Part shown: piece by piece, positions 1 to 8,041 of the stretch
How positions within the stretch are numbered: position 1 is the first letter of the stretch
Layout: every line of letters starts with the position of its first letter
NCBI RefSeq assembly: GCF_013337045.2
Contig: NZ_CP118260.1
Location: 744,001-808,000, forward strand
Length of the DNA: 64,000 nt
Source of the DNA: Agrobacterium vitis
GTDB taxonomy: Bacteria > Pseudomonadota > Alphaproteobacteria > Rhizobiales > Rhizobiaceae
Direction: 5' to 3'
Translations under genes and position numbers: made by a program
The notes under the pieces: model-generated
The model's database searches: none
What the model saw: the letters and a program-made list of their open reading frames with translations, nothing else
What the model was told of the DNA's origin: nothing

Positions 1-42
1 TTGAACGGGCACCTATCCTCGTGCTTTATAATGACTGCAACC

Positions 43-82
43 AAGTCATATCATGATTTCTGGCGAAGTCATATTATGATTT
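43..82. promoter_or_regulatory. Tandem palindromic operator candidate upstream of the GntR gene
   Basis: Two 17-bp direct repeats (43-59 and 66-82) differ at one base and start 23 bp apart. The second contains the perfect 11-bp palindrome TCATATTATGA and the first the near-palindrome TCATATCATGA. They lie 60-100 bp before the regulator's start, where FadR-type GntR proteins usually autoregulate. A TATAAT hexamer sits just upstream at 27-32, so bound protein could block transcription. Binding by this regulator is inferred. Confidence 0.55.
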
Positions 83-142
83 AAAACACCTGTCCAGTCG
101 AATTCCGTTCAATATTTGCCCTATCCCTTTATGGAGATTTCC

Positions 143-883
143 ATGGCCAAAGCCCCATCGCCGAGTGAAGCACAGCGCAAGCCAAGGCTGGCCGAAAGCG
201 TCATCGAAGCCTTGCGTGCCGATATTGTTGGCGGACGACTAGCGCTCGGCACGCAATTGCCGACCGAACCGGGGCTGATCGAGCGGTTCGGGGTCAGCCG
301 CACGGTGATCCGCGAGGCGCTAGCCGAGCTTCGGGCTGCCGGTCTTGTCGATGCCCGTCAGGGCAAGGGGGTGTTTGTCGTTGATGACCTGCCCGGACAG
401 GAAATGCGCCTCAGCACGGAAGAGCAGCGTAGCATTCCGAAAACCTTGGAAATGCTGGAATTCAGGGTGGCGATCGAGACTGAAGCCGCAGCGCTGGCCG
501 CCGTGCGCCGCTCTTCGGCGCAGGAATACGAGATCCGGGCGGCCAATGAGGTGATGGCGGATCTTGTCGCCGAAAAGGCGCCGACCTCCAAGGCGGATTT
601 CGATTTTCACCTGGCCATCGCCCGGGCGACCAATAACAGCTATTATCTGAGCGCCATGCAAAGCTTTGGTCCGCAAGCCATTCCGCGCTCCAACCTGCCC
701 AACCTGGCCTCTTCACGCAGCGAAACCTATCTTTCGCAAGTGGTGGAGGAGCATGGTCGGATTGCCGATGCCATTTCCAGTCAGGACCCGCAAGGTGCGC
801 GGGCCGCCATGCGCGAGCATATCGAGAAATCCCAGGAGCGGCATCGGGCGCTGGCCCGAAATCTGCGCAAGGAGGGCGGCTGA
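143..883 (+). CDS. FadR-type GntR transcriptional regulator (FCD domain)
   Basis: 246-aa DNA-binding regulator. An N-terminal winged helix spans residues about 17-80, with the recognition-helix segment GVSRTVIREALAEL. An FCD effector domain covers about 95-225. The FCD metal-ligand pattern is visible: an Asp/His pair in DFDFHLAIA, then His in EEHGRI and MREHIEKS. The ATG at 143 is chosen because GGAG (133-136) lies six bases ahead; an upstream in-frame TTG at 116 and ATG at 131 lack such a site. It precedes an M20 peptidase on the same strand and is preceded by tandem palindromes that are probable autoregulatory sites. FCD regulators usually sense organic acids or amino-acid derivatives; the ligand here is unknown. 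Confidence 0.88.
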   Translation: MAKAPSPSEAQRKPRLAESVIEALRADIVGGRLALGTQLPTEPGLIERFGVSRTVIREALAELRAAGLVDARQGKGVFVVDDLPGQEMRLSTEEQRSIPKTLEMLEFRVAIETEAAALAAVRRSSAQEYEIRAANEVMADLVAEKAPTSKADFDFHLAIARATNNSYYLSAMQSFGPQAIPRSNLPNLASSRSETYLSQVVEEHGRIADAISSQDPQGARAAMREHIEKSQERHRALARNLRKEGG

Positions 884-965
884 GGCACATTGATGTTTGC
901 GCTTCTGCTTTCCTATCCTCTATGGTCTTGGTATTGCGTCGCAAAATAATGAAAAGGCAGGTTTT

Positions 966-2345
966 ATGACCAGAGAGAGATTCATTCGCAATGCGTCCGA
1001 TTATGCGCTTGGCGGCAAGCTGACGGATGATCTGGCCCGGCTTATAGCGCGCCGCTCGGTCAGCCAGTCGGAAGGCAGGCCGGAGGATCTTCATGCCTAT
1101 CTGGTGGAGGATATTCAGCCGCTGCTGTCGTCCCTGGGCTTTGCCACGGAGATTTTCGCCAATCCGCGAGAGAATGGCGCGCCGCTTTTGATCGCCAGCC
1201 TGATCGAGGACGCCAGCCTGCCGACCGTGCTGATCTATGGGCATGGCGATGTCTGTAATGGCGAGGCGCATCGCTGGCGCGACGGGCTCGACCCTTTCGT
1301 GCTGCATCAGGAGGGGGATAAGCTTTACGGGCGCGGCACGGCGGATAACAAGATCCAGCATCTCATCAATATCAAGGCGCTGGAACTGATTTTGAAGGAG
1401 AAGGGCAAGCTCGGCTTCAACGTCAAGATCATCCTGGAAATGGCCGAGGAAACCGGCTCCTACGGTTTGCGTGAGTTTTTCCAGGCCAAGCGCGAAGCCC
1501 TTGCCGCCGATGTGCTGATCGCATCCGATGGGCCGCGATTGGCGGCTGACACGCCAACCATGTTCATGGGCTCACGCGGCGGATTTGCCTTCAACCTCAA
1601 CGTTACCTTGCGCGATGGCGATCACCATTCCGGCAATTTCGGTGGGTTGCTGGCAGACCCGGCGATCATTCTCGCTCATGCCATTGCCACGATTGTCGAT
1701 GCGCGTGGCCAGATCCAGATACCGGAATGGCTGCCGACCAGTCTTACCCCTGATATTCGCGCTGCCCTCAAAGACCTGCCGCCCCGCAAGCATGACGCGG
1801 ACTGGGGGCAGGCAGATCTGACACCGTCCGAGCGGGTCTTCGGCTGGAATTCCATGGCGGTTCTGGCCATATCCTCGGGCAATATCAACGCGCCGCAAAA
1901 TGCCATTGCCGGATCGGCGCGCGCCACCTGCCAACTGCGGTTCGTGGTGGGAACGGATATGGAGGGCATTCTGCCTGCCCTGCGCCGCCATCTCGATGCC
2001 CATGGGTTCCCCATGGTGGCCGTGGAGCCAGCGCGGGGTGAGGCCTTCCGCGCCACCCGGTTTTCACCCGATCATCCCTGGGTGCGGTTTGTCGAGCAAT
2101 CCATAACCCGCACCAGCGGTAAGCCGGTGCATGTCCTGCCCAATCTGGCGGGCTCGCTGCCCAATGATGCCTTTACCAGCATTCTTGGCCTACCGACCAT
2201 CTGGATTCCCCATTCCCATGCTGAATGCGGACAGCACGGACCGAACGAGCACGCTCTTCTGTCGATTGCCGAAGAGGGCATGCGGGTGATGACCGGTCTT
2301 TTCCTTGATATTGGCGAACAGGGCGCTGCGCTGAAAGCCATTTGA
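966..2345 (+). CDS. M20-family metallopeptidase (dipeptidase/deacylase-like)
   Basis: 459-aa zinc-dependent amidohydrolase of the M20 family (ArgE/DapE/CPG2 fold). Expected motifs occur in order: GHGDV (metal ligand His93 and Asp95), GRGTADNK (bridging Asp127), AEETGS (catalytic and metal Glu161/162), SDG, and a dimerization-domain HSG segment near residue 220. Length and layout fit amino-acid or dipeptide amidases. The ATG at 966 is preferred over an upstream in-frame TTG because homologues begin near this point and a purine-rich AAAAGG lies about eight bases upstream. The GntR gene ends 82 bp before it, so the two are probably coordinately controlled. The substrate cannot be told from sequence; no signal peptide, so cytoplasmic. 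Confidence 0.85.
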   Translation: MTRERFIRNASDYALGGKLTDDLARLIARRSVSQSEGRPEDLHAYLVEDIQPLLSSLGFATEIFANPRENGAPLLIASLIEDASLPTVLIYGHGDVCNGEAHRWRDGLDPFVLHQEGDKLYGRGTADNKIQHLINIKALELILKEKGKLGFNVKIILEMAEETGSYGLREFFQAKREALAADVLIASDGPRLAADTPTMFMGSRGGFAFNLNVTLRDGDHHSGNFGGLLADPAIILAHAIATIVDARGQIQIPEWLPTSLTPDIRAALKDLPPRKHDADWGQADLTPSERVFGWNSMAVLAISSGNINAPQNAIAGSARATCQLRFVVGTDMEGILPALRRHLDAHGFPMVAVEPARGEAFRATRFSPDHPWVRFVEQSITRTSGKPVHVLPNLAGSLPNDAFTSILGLPTIWIPHSHAECGQHGPNEHALLSIAEEGMRVMTGLFLDIGEQGAALKAI

Positions 2346-2377
2346 GACTTTGGCACCTGTTGATTGCATCAGGAATT

Positions 2378-2421
2378 CTGATATTCATTCGTGAAACACC
2401 TTGTTTTCGGATGAATATCAG
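2378..2421. promoter_or_regulatory. 14-bp inverted repeat, operator candidate for the ArsR-type regulator
   Basis: CTGATATTCATTCG (2378-2391) and CGGATGAATATCAG (2408-2421) form a 14-bp inverted repeat with one mismatch and a 16-bp spacer. The right arm ends four bases before the chosen start codon of the ArsR-type gene, the classic place for autorepression. The left arm recurs exactly, reversed, at 3345-3358. Confidence 0.6.
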
Positions 2422-2424
2422 CCA

Positions 2425-3351
2425 ATGAGCAGAAATTTCCTTGTGATCGACCCGGAAGACGGCATGGCAGTTCTGAAAGGGCTGGCCTCGCCACTACGGA
2501 TCGGAATGCTCAAGTTGTTGCATGAAAAAGGCGCGATGAATGTCAATGACATCGCCGCCGAACTGTCGCTGCCGCAATCCACCGTCTCCACCAATCTCCA
2601 GGTTCTGGAGGATGCGGGGCTGATCCGCACAGAGAGCCAGAAAGCCCGGAAGGGCAGTCAGAAGATCTGTTATCCGACCGCCGAAGAGGTGCTGGTTGTC
2701 TTCAAGAGCGAGCGGCGCAAGATCGATGCCCATGCCATCGAAGTGGCTATGCCGATCGGCCTTTATACCAGCTATGAGGTGACGGCACCCTGTGGTCTTT
2801 GTTCGCCCGACGGCATTATCGGGCTTCTCGATGTACCCAATACGTTTCTCGATCCAGAGCGGATGAAGGCCGGGCTGATCTGGTTCACCAGAGGCTATGT
2901 GGAATATCAATTCCCCAACAATGCCAAGCTTTCCGGCAGCGCGATCCGCGAAATCGAGATTGCCATGGAGCTGAGTTCGGAAGTCCCCGGCACCAGTGCC
3001 GACTGGCCATCCGACATCACCTTGTCCATCAACGGTACGGATGTCGGCACATGGACCTCTCCCGGCGATTTCGGTGACAAGCGCGGTGTTTATACGCCCG
3101 ACTGGTGGAAGCTGAAGGGCTCGCAATATGGTAAGCTGAAGAATTGGCGGATTTCGTCAGAGGGCACGTTCGTTGATGGCGTCAAGATTTCGGCCATCGA
3201 TCTCAACGTCATCGATCTGCTGGCGCATCATTCCATCCGGGTGAGGATCGGCGTGCGCGATGATGCGCGGCATCCCGGTGGAATCAACATTTTCGGACGC
3301 GGATTCGGCAATTACGATCAGGATATCGTACTGCGTATTCGGACCGAATGA
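2425..3351 (+). CDS. ArsR-type HTH regulator with C-terminal sensor-like domain
   Basis: 308-aa regulator. Residues about 10-95 form an ArsR-type winged helix (segments GLASPLRIGMLKLLHEKG and LPQSTVSTNLQVLEDAGL). The remaining 200 residues are unlike ordinary ArsR proteins, which are about 100 aa. They look beta-rich, with a CGLC pair near 125-130 and a WTSPGDFGDKRG segment, and may bind a sugar; that is inference. The ATG at 2425 is chosen over a TTG at 2401 because the TTG lies inside the inverted repeat and has no ribosome site. It sits directly before the arabinofuranosidase operon and is its likely regulator. Confidence 0.75.
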   Translation: MSRNFLVIDPEDGMAVLKGLASPLRIGMLKLLHEKGAMNVNDIAAELSLPQSTVSTNLQVLEDAGLIRTESQKARKGSQKICYPTAEEVLVVFKSERRKIDAHAIEVAMPIGLYTSYEVTAPCGLCSPDGIIGLLDVPNTFLDPERMKAGLIWFTRGYVEYQFPNNAKLSGSAIREIEIAMELSSEVPGTSADWPSDITLSINGTDVGTWTSPGDFGDKRGVYTPDWWKLKGSQYGKLKNWRISSEGTFVDGVKISAIDLNVIDLLAHHSIRVRIGVRDDARHPGGINIFGRGFGNYDQDIVLRIRTE

Positions 3352-3358
3352 ATATCAG
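3345..3358. promoter_or_regulatory. Third copy of the ArsR-regulator half-site
   Basis: CGAATGAATATCAG is the exact reverse complement of the half-site at 2378-2391. It spans the stop codon of the regulator and lies about 200 bp before the arabinofuranosidase start. This supports one regulator acting on both its own promoter and the downstream operon. A single half-site is weaker evidence than the full repeat. Confidence 0.45.
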
Positions 3359-3505
3359 CTTTGGTGATTGATAGGTTCCGGGCGCGACTGCCGTCCGTCA
3401 TGCCCTTGTCACATTGTTGTCATTGAGGTTTTGCTGTGTTGCAGCATTGATTTCCATGTCTTGCGGGTCGTTTTTCAGCTTGACGCCTTCCTAAAATCGC
3501 TATTT

Positions 3506-3545
3506 TATATCCAACAAGATGGTTTAAATCATCATATTGGATATA
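3506..3545. promoter_or_regulatory. 40-bp palindrome before the arabinofuranosidase gene
   Basis: A 40-bp dyad centred between 3525 and 3526 (TTT|AAA) has 17 of 20 arm positions paired; the outer nine bases TATATCCAA/TTGGATATA match perfectly. It ends five bases before the GGGAGG ribosome site of the GH51 gene, so a bound protein would block transcription, or an RNA hairpin would sit in the 5' leader. It is unrelated in sequence to the ArsR half-sites. Confidence 0.55.
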
Positions 3546-3560
3546 TATAGGGAGGATGAC

Positions 3561-5084
3561 ATGAAGGCGACCGTTCTGGCGCATGCCGATTATAGCATTG
3601 CGGAGATTGATCCACGGCTCTACGGCTCCTTCATAGAGCATCTGGGCCGGGCGGTTTACACCGGTATTTATGAGCCCGATCACCCAAGCGCCGATGAAAA
3701 CGGCATGCGCCGCGATGTCATCGATCTGGTGCGGGAGTTGAATGTGCCGATCGTGCGCTATCCCGGCGGCAATTTCGTTTCGGCCTATAATTGGGAAGAC
3801 GGCATTGGCCCTAGGGATCAGCGCCCGGTTCGCCTCGATCTCGCCTGGCACACGTCCGAAAGCAACGAGGTCGGTCTGCACGAGTTTGCCGATTGGTGCG
3901 CCTCTGTCGGCACGGAAGTGATGCTGGCCGTCAACCTCGGGTCGCGCGGGCTGGATGAGGCGCGCAATTTTCTGGAATATGCCAATCATGCCGGCGGCAG
4001 CTATTGGAGCGATCTGCGTATCAGCAATGGCAGGCAGCAGCCTTTCGATGTCAAGCTCTGGTGCCTGGGCAATGAAATGGACGGCCCTTGGCAGATCGGC
4101 CACAAATCCGCGGATGAATATGGCCGCCTTGCCCATGAAACCGCCAAGGCCATGCGGACCTTCGATAAATCGCTGGAACTGGTGGTCTGCGGCTCGTCAA
4201 ATGCCAAGATGCCGAGCTATCCGCAATGGGAAGCGACAGTTCTCGACCATACCTATAACGAGGTCGATTATATCTCACTCCATATGTATTTCGACAATAA
4301 GGCGGGCGATACGCCCAATTATCTCGCCCAGAACAAGAAGCTCGATGATTATATCGTCTCGGTGGCTGGGGTTATCGATTTCATCAAGGCCAAGAAACGG
4401 TCATCGAAGAACGTCTATATTTCCTTCGATGAGTGGAATGTCTGGTATCATTCCAACGAGCAGGACAAGGCAATCCTTCAGGGCAATGACGGCTGGCCCT
4501 TTGCGCCGCCATTGCTGGAGGACATCTATAATTTCGAGGATGTGTTGCAGGTCGGGTTGATCATCAACACCTTCATTCGCCGCTCCAATGTGGTGCGCAT
4601 CGCCTGCCTGGCGCAATTGGTCAATGTGATCGCGCCAATCATGACGGCGCCGGGCGGTCCGGCATGGCGGCAGACGATTTTCTATCCGTTCCTGTTCGCC
4701 TCGGTACATGGCCGTGGCACGGCGCTGGATCTCAGGGTGAAAAGCCCGACCTATACGGCATCTGCCGTCGGTGAGGTCGACAGTCTCGACATTGCCGCCG
4801 TGCATGACACGGCGGATGGCTCGATTGCGTTCTTCATTGTCAATCGCTCAGAGGCGTCCATCGAAACCACATTTGATTTGCAGGGGTTTGGCACGGCGCC
4901 GTCTATCGCCGATTATCAGGTGATGACCCATGCCGATTTGAAGGCGGTCAATACGCAGGAGCGGATGACGGAGGTGGCGCCACGTCCCGGCGAGGGGCTG
5001 GTTATCGATGGCACAAGCCTGACGGCGTCGTTTCCAGCGCTGTCCTACCAGATGATCCGGGTGAAAGTTCGGGATGTCTCTTAG
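3561..5084 (+). CDS. abfA: Alpha-L-arabinofuranosidase, GH51
   Basis: 507-aa intracellular GH51 enzyme that removes terminal alpha-L-arabinofuranosyl residues from arabino-oligosaccharides. The acid/base Glu172 is in CLGNEMDG and the nucleophile Glu291 in SFDEWNVWY, with the spacing of characterized GH51 enzymes. The N-terminal YGSFIEHLGRAVYTGIY and RYPGGNFVSAYNW segments are hallmarks. There is no signal peptide, so it acts on imported sugars. The ATG at 3561 follows GGGAGG (3550-3555); an in-frame TTG at 3537 falls inside the palindrome. It leads an operon with a complete CUT1 ABC transporter, which presumably imports arabinan fragments. Confidence 0.93.
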   Translation: MKATVLAHADYSIAEIDPRLYGSFIEHLGRAVYTGIYEPDHPSADENGMRRDVIDLVRELNVPIVRYPGGNFVSAYNWEDGIGPRDQRPVRLDLAWHTSESNEVGLHEFADWCASVGTEVMLAVNLGSRGLDEARNFLEYANHAGGSYWSDLRISNGRQQPFDVKLWCLGNEMDGPWQIGHKSADEYGRLAHETAKAMRTFDKSLELVVCGSSNAKMPSYPQWEATVLDHTYNEVDYISLHMYFDNKAGDTPNYLAQNKKLDDYIVSVAGVIDFIKAKKRSSKNVYISFDEWNVWYHSNEQDKAILQGNDGWPFAPPLLEDIYNFEDVLQVGLIINTFIRRSNVVRIACLAQLVNVIAPIMTAPGGPAWRQTIFYPFLFASVHGRGTALDLRVKSPTYTASAVGEVDSLDIAAVHDTADGSIAFFIVNRSEASIETTFDLQGFGTAPSIADYQVMTHADLKAVNTQERMTEVAPRPGEGLVIDGTSLTASFPALSYQMIRVKVRDVS

Positions 5085-5131
5085 GGGCATGGATAATTCC
5101 TGACCTTGCTAAACCTGGGAGGAGGATAGCG

Positions 5132-6232
5132 ATGACGGCACAGATCGAAATCAGCAATGTCAGCAAGACCTACGGTGCCATGACCGTGCTGGATGGCTTG
5201 TCGCTGTCCATTCCGGCCCACGAATTCGTGGTCTTTCTTGGTCCGTCCGGCTGCGGAAAATCGACTTTGCTGCGGATGATCGCCGGGCTTGAAAGCGTTG
5301 ATGAAGGCGAAATCCGCATCAATGGCGAGCGGATTGACGGACTGCCGCCCGGTCAGCGTGACGTGGCCATGGTGTTTCAATCCTATGCGCTTTATCCGCA
5401 CATGACCGTGCGCCAGAATATGGCCTTCGGGCTTGAGAATATTCAGGTCTCCAAGTCGGTTATCGATGCGCGCATTGCCGAAGCGGCGCGGATGCTGGAA
5501 ATCGATCACCTGCTGGAGCGCAAGCCGGGGCAGCTTTCCGGCGGTCAGCGCCAGCGCGTGGCGATTGGCCGGGCAGTGGTAAAGGAGCCCAAAGCCTTCC
5601 TGTTCGATGAGCCGCTGTCCAATCTTGATGCGGCGTTGCGCACCCGTACCCGTATTGAGCTGGCGCAATTGCATCAGCGGCTGCGCTCGACGATGATTTT
5701 CGTCACCCACGATCAGACCGAAGCCATGACGCTGGCCGACAGGATCGTGGTGATGAACAATCGCCGCATCGAGCAGATTGGCACGCCGATGCAGATCTAT
5801 GAGCGCCCGGCAACCCGGTTTGTTGCCGGTTTCGTCGGGTCGCCCGCGATGAATTTTCTCGATGTTACGGGTTTTGCTCCCGGCAGATCCGGGATGATCG
5901 CCACCTGCGGTCAGAGCCTGCGCATCGAAACCCATATCAGTCCGGAAAATGCGGCGTCGGCAGTTGCGCTCGGTATTCGCGCCGAGGCGGTTCACGTCAC
6001 GTCTCCTGAGGGTGGCGACATCGATGGTACTATCGACGTGCTGGAGCGTCTGGGTGATCGGACGCTGATCTATACACGATTGGCGGATGGCCAAAGTGTG
6101 GTGGCCGCAACGGCAGGGCAGACGCGCCTGAAAATCGGCGATCGCATTGGCCTTGGTTTTGACGGTGGAAAAGCTCATCTGTTCGATGCGGATGGCACCG
6201 CCCGGCATGCGGAGGCGCTGTCCGATGGCTGA
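5132..6232 (+). CDS. Sugar ABC transporter ATP-binding protein (UgpC/MalK type)
   Basis: 366-aa ATPase of a CUT1 importer. Walker A is GPSGCGKST near residue 38, the signature is LSGGQRQR, and Walker B is FLFDEP, followed by the switch His in FVTHDQTEAM. The C-terminal third is the OB-type regulatory domain of MalK/UgpC proteins. The start follows GGGAGGAGG at good spacing. The gene lies 47 bp after the arabinofuranosidase and overlaps the first permease by eight bases, so ATPase and channel are coupled. Other MalK-type ATPases occur in two further sugar loci of this window; they are paralogues, not repeats. Confidence 0.93.
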   Translation: MTAQIEISNVSKTYGAMTVLDGLSLSIPAHEFVVFLGPSGCGKSTLLRMIAGLESVDEGEIRINGERIDGLPPGQRDVAMVFQSYALYPHMTVRQNMAFGLENIQVSKSVIDARIAEAARMLEIDHLLERKPGQLSGGQRQRVAIGRAVVKEPKAFLFDEPLSNLDAALRTRTRIELAQLHQRLRSTMIFVTHDQTEAMTLADRIVVMNNRRIEQIGTPMQIYERPATRFVAGFVGSPAMNFLDVTGFAPGRSGMIATCGQSLRIETHISPENAASAVALGIRAEAVHVTSPEGGDIDGTIDVLERLGDRTLIYTRLADGQSVVAATAGQTRLKIGDRIGLGFDGGKAHLFDADGTARHAEALSDG

Positions 6233-7160
6233 CCGCTCTTCTGCTATACCGTTTTTGGCTGCGCGCCGCCGTTCGGCCCCTGCGTCGATGAGCATCCATG
6301 CTCCGCGCTGGAGCCATGCGCTATTTGTGGCGCCTTACCTGGCATTTTTCACCACGCTTCTGGTTTTTCCCCTGATCTGGGGCATTTGGCTGAGTTTTCA
6401 TAAGGCCGATATGTTTTCGAGCGGGCGGTTTGTCGGCTTTGATAATTATCTACGGCTGTTTCGCGATACCGTTTTCATTCAGTCGATCTGGAATACCTTC
6501 TATTTCGTGGCATTGACGGTGCCGACGCTGGCGGTGCTCGGGCTATTTCTGGCGCTGGCGCTCAACCGGCAGACGCGGACGGCGGCGGTGCTGCGAACCC
6601 TGTTCTTCGCGTCCTCGGTCTTGTCCGTCACCATCGTCACGCTGGTCTGGCGGATCGTGTTCATTCCGCAGGTTGGCTTGCTTGCCACCATTTTCAGTTG
6701 GTTTGGCGCAACGGCCCCCGCCGCCCTGTCCGATCCCGATCTGGCGATGATCGCGATTGCCATCGCCACCGTCTGGTGGTGCCTTGGCCTGCCGATGATG
6801 CTGTTTCTATCGGCTTTGCAGCAAATCCCCGGCGATATCTATGAGGCGGCGGCGCTTGATAATGCCAGCCGCTGGCGGACGCTGACGGCCATTACTCTAC
6901 CATCCATCAAGCGGACATTCCTCCTGGTGGTCATCATTCAGATTGTCTTGCAATTCCAGCTGTTTGGCCAGGCGCTGTTGATGACGCGGGGCGGGCCGAA
7001 CAATGCCACCAGACCCATCGTTCTCTATATCTATGAAGTCACCTTCCGCCGCTGGGATCTCGGTCTTGGGGCCGCAGCCTCCGAAATCCTCTTCATTCTG
7101 ATCCTGCTCGCCGCCATGGCGCAATATCTGATCACCAGACGCAAGGGAGATGCGGCATGA
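6225..7160 (+). CDS. Sugar ABC transporter permease (MalF-like)
   Basis: 311-aa integral membrane subunit with about six hydrophobic segments. The first is at residues 30-50 (LFVAPYLAFFTTLLVFPLIW), and the cytoplasmic EAA loop reads DIYEAAALDNASRWRTLTAI. The ATG at 6225 is chosen: GGAGG (6211-6215) lies nine bases upstream, and it overlaps the ATPase stop as ATGGCTGA. An earlier in-frame start at 6147 would lie deep inside the ATPase gene. It pairs with the MalG-like permease that follows. Confidence 0.9.
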   Translation: MADRSSAIPFLAARRRSAPASMSIHAPRWSHALFVAPYLAFFTTLLVFPLIWGIWLSFHKADMFSSGRFVGFDNYLRLFRDTVFIQSIWNTFYFVALTVPTLAVLGLFLALALNRQTRTAAVLRTLFFASSVLSVTIVTLVWRIVFIPQVGLLATIFSWFGATAPAALSDPDLAMIAIAIATVWWCLGLPMMLFLSALQQIPGDIYEAAALDNASRWRTLTAITLPSIKRTFLLVVIIQIVLQFQLFGQALLMTRGGPNNATRPIVLYIYEVTFRRWDLGLGAAASEILFILILLAAMAQYLITRRKGDAA

Positions 7161-7999
7161 GCGGCTTTTCCTCTTCTCACAGCAGGCTTGGTGACCGGAT
7201 CGTCCTTGGGCTGGTCGTGCTGTTATCTCTCGTGATGCTTTTGCCGATACTCTGGGTGATCGGATTGTCGCTGAAGGAAAACAGTGTGCTGATGGCCGAT
7301 CCCAATTCGGTGTTTCATCCGCCCTATATCATCAGCAACTATCTCAATATCATCCAGACATCCTCGGTGTTTCGCTGGATTCTCAACAGCCTGATCGTCT
7401 CCATCAGCCTGACCATCGGCACGCTGATCCTGTCGTCGCTGGCCGGCTACGGCTTTGCCCGGCTGAATTTTCCGGGCCGAGACGTGGTGTTCGTGATCGT
7501 TCTGTTCGGGCTCGCGGTGCCGGAGCAGGCGGTTCTGGTTGCCCGCCACCAGATTTTCAGCATGTTGAGCCTGCACAATACCTATCCGGGCCTTGTGCTG
7601 CCCGGCCTATCCAGCGCTTTCGGCGTCTTTCTGATGACGCAATATTTCCGGGCCATCCCGCGCGATCTGGATGAGGCGGCCCTGCTGGACAATGCCAGCC
7701 GCCTGCGGATCTTTTGGAAGGTGCTTTTGCCTCTGACACTGCCCGCCCAGGCGACGCTTGGCATTTTCACGTTCCTGGCGTCTTGGAACGACTATTTCTG
7801 GCCGCTGATTTCCGCCTCCAGGAAGGACATGTATACGCTGACAGTCGGCCTTGCCTCGACCCAGACCAATTTCGGCCAGTCCGAAGGTCTCGGCTTTCTG
7901 ATGGCGCAGGCGGTGTTTGCTGGAGCGCCTATCCTTATCATCTATCTGTTTTTCCAGAAATATATCGTCACAGCGGTGTCGGGGGCAGCCGTTCGGTAG
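7157..7999 (+). CDS. Sugar ABC transporter permease (MalG-like)
   Basis: 280-aa membrane protein with six predicted spans. Its EAA loop, DLDEAALLDNASRLRIFWKV, precedes LLPLTLPAQATLGIFTFL, typical of the second permease of CUT1 systems. It overlaps the preceding permease by four bases (ATGA), indicating translational coupling. It should form the heterodimeric channel for the solute delivered by the binding protein at 8042. Confidence 0.9.
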   Translation: MSGFSSSHSRLGDRIVLGLVVLLSLVMLLPILWVIGLSLKENSVLMADPNSVFHPPYIISNYLNIIQTSSVFRWILNSLIVSISLTIGTLILSSLAGYGFARLNFPGRDVVFVIVLFGLAVPEQAVLVARHQIFSMLSLHNTYPGLVLPGLSSAFGVFLMTQYFRAIPRDLDEAALLDNASRLRIFWKVLLPLTLPAQATLGIFTFLASWNDYFWPLISASRKDMYTLTVGLASTQTNFGQSEGLGFLMAQAVFAGAPILIIYLFFQKYIVTAVSGAAVR

Positions 8000-8041
8000 C
8001 CTTTGTCCGAAGAATACAAGAAACATGTGGGAGGAGAGACC

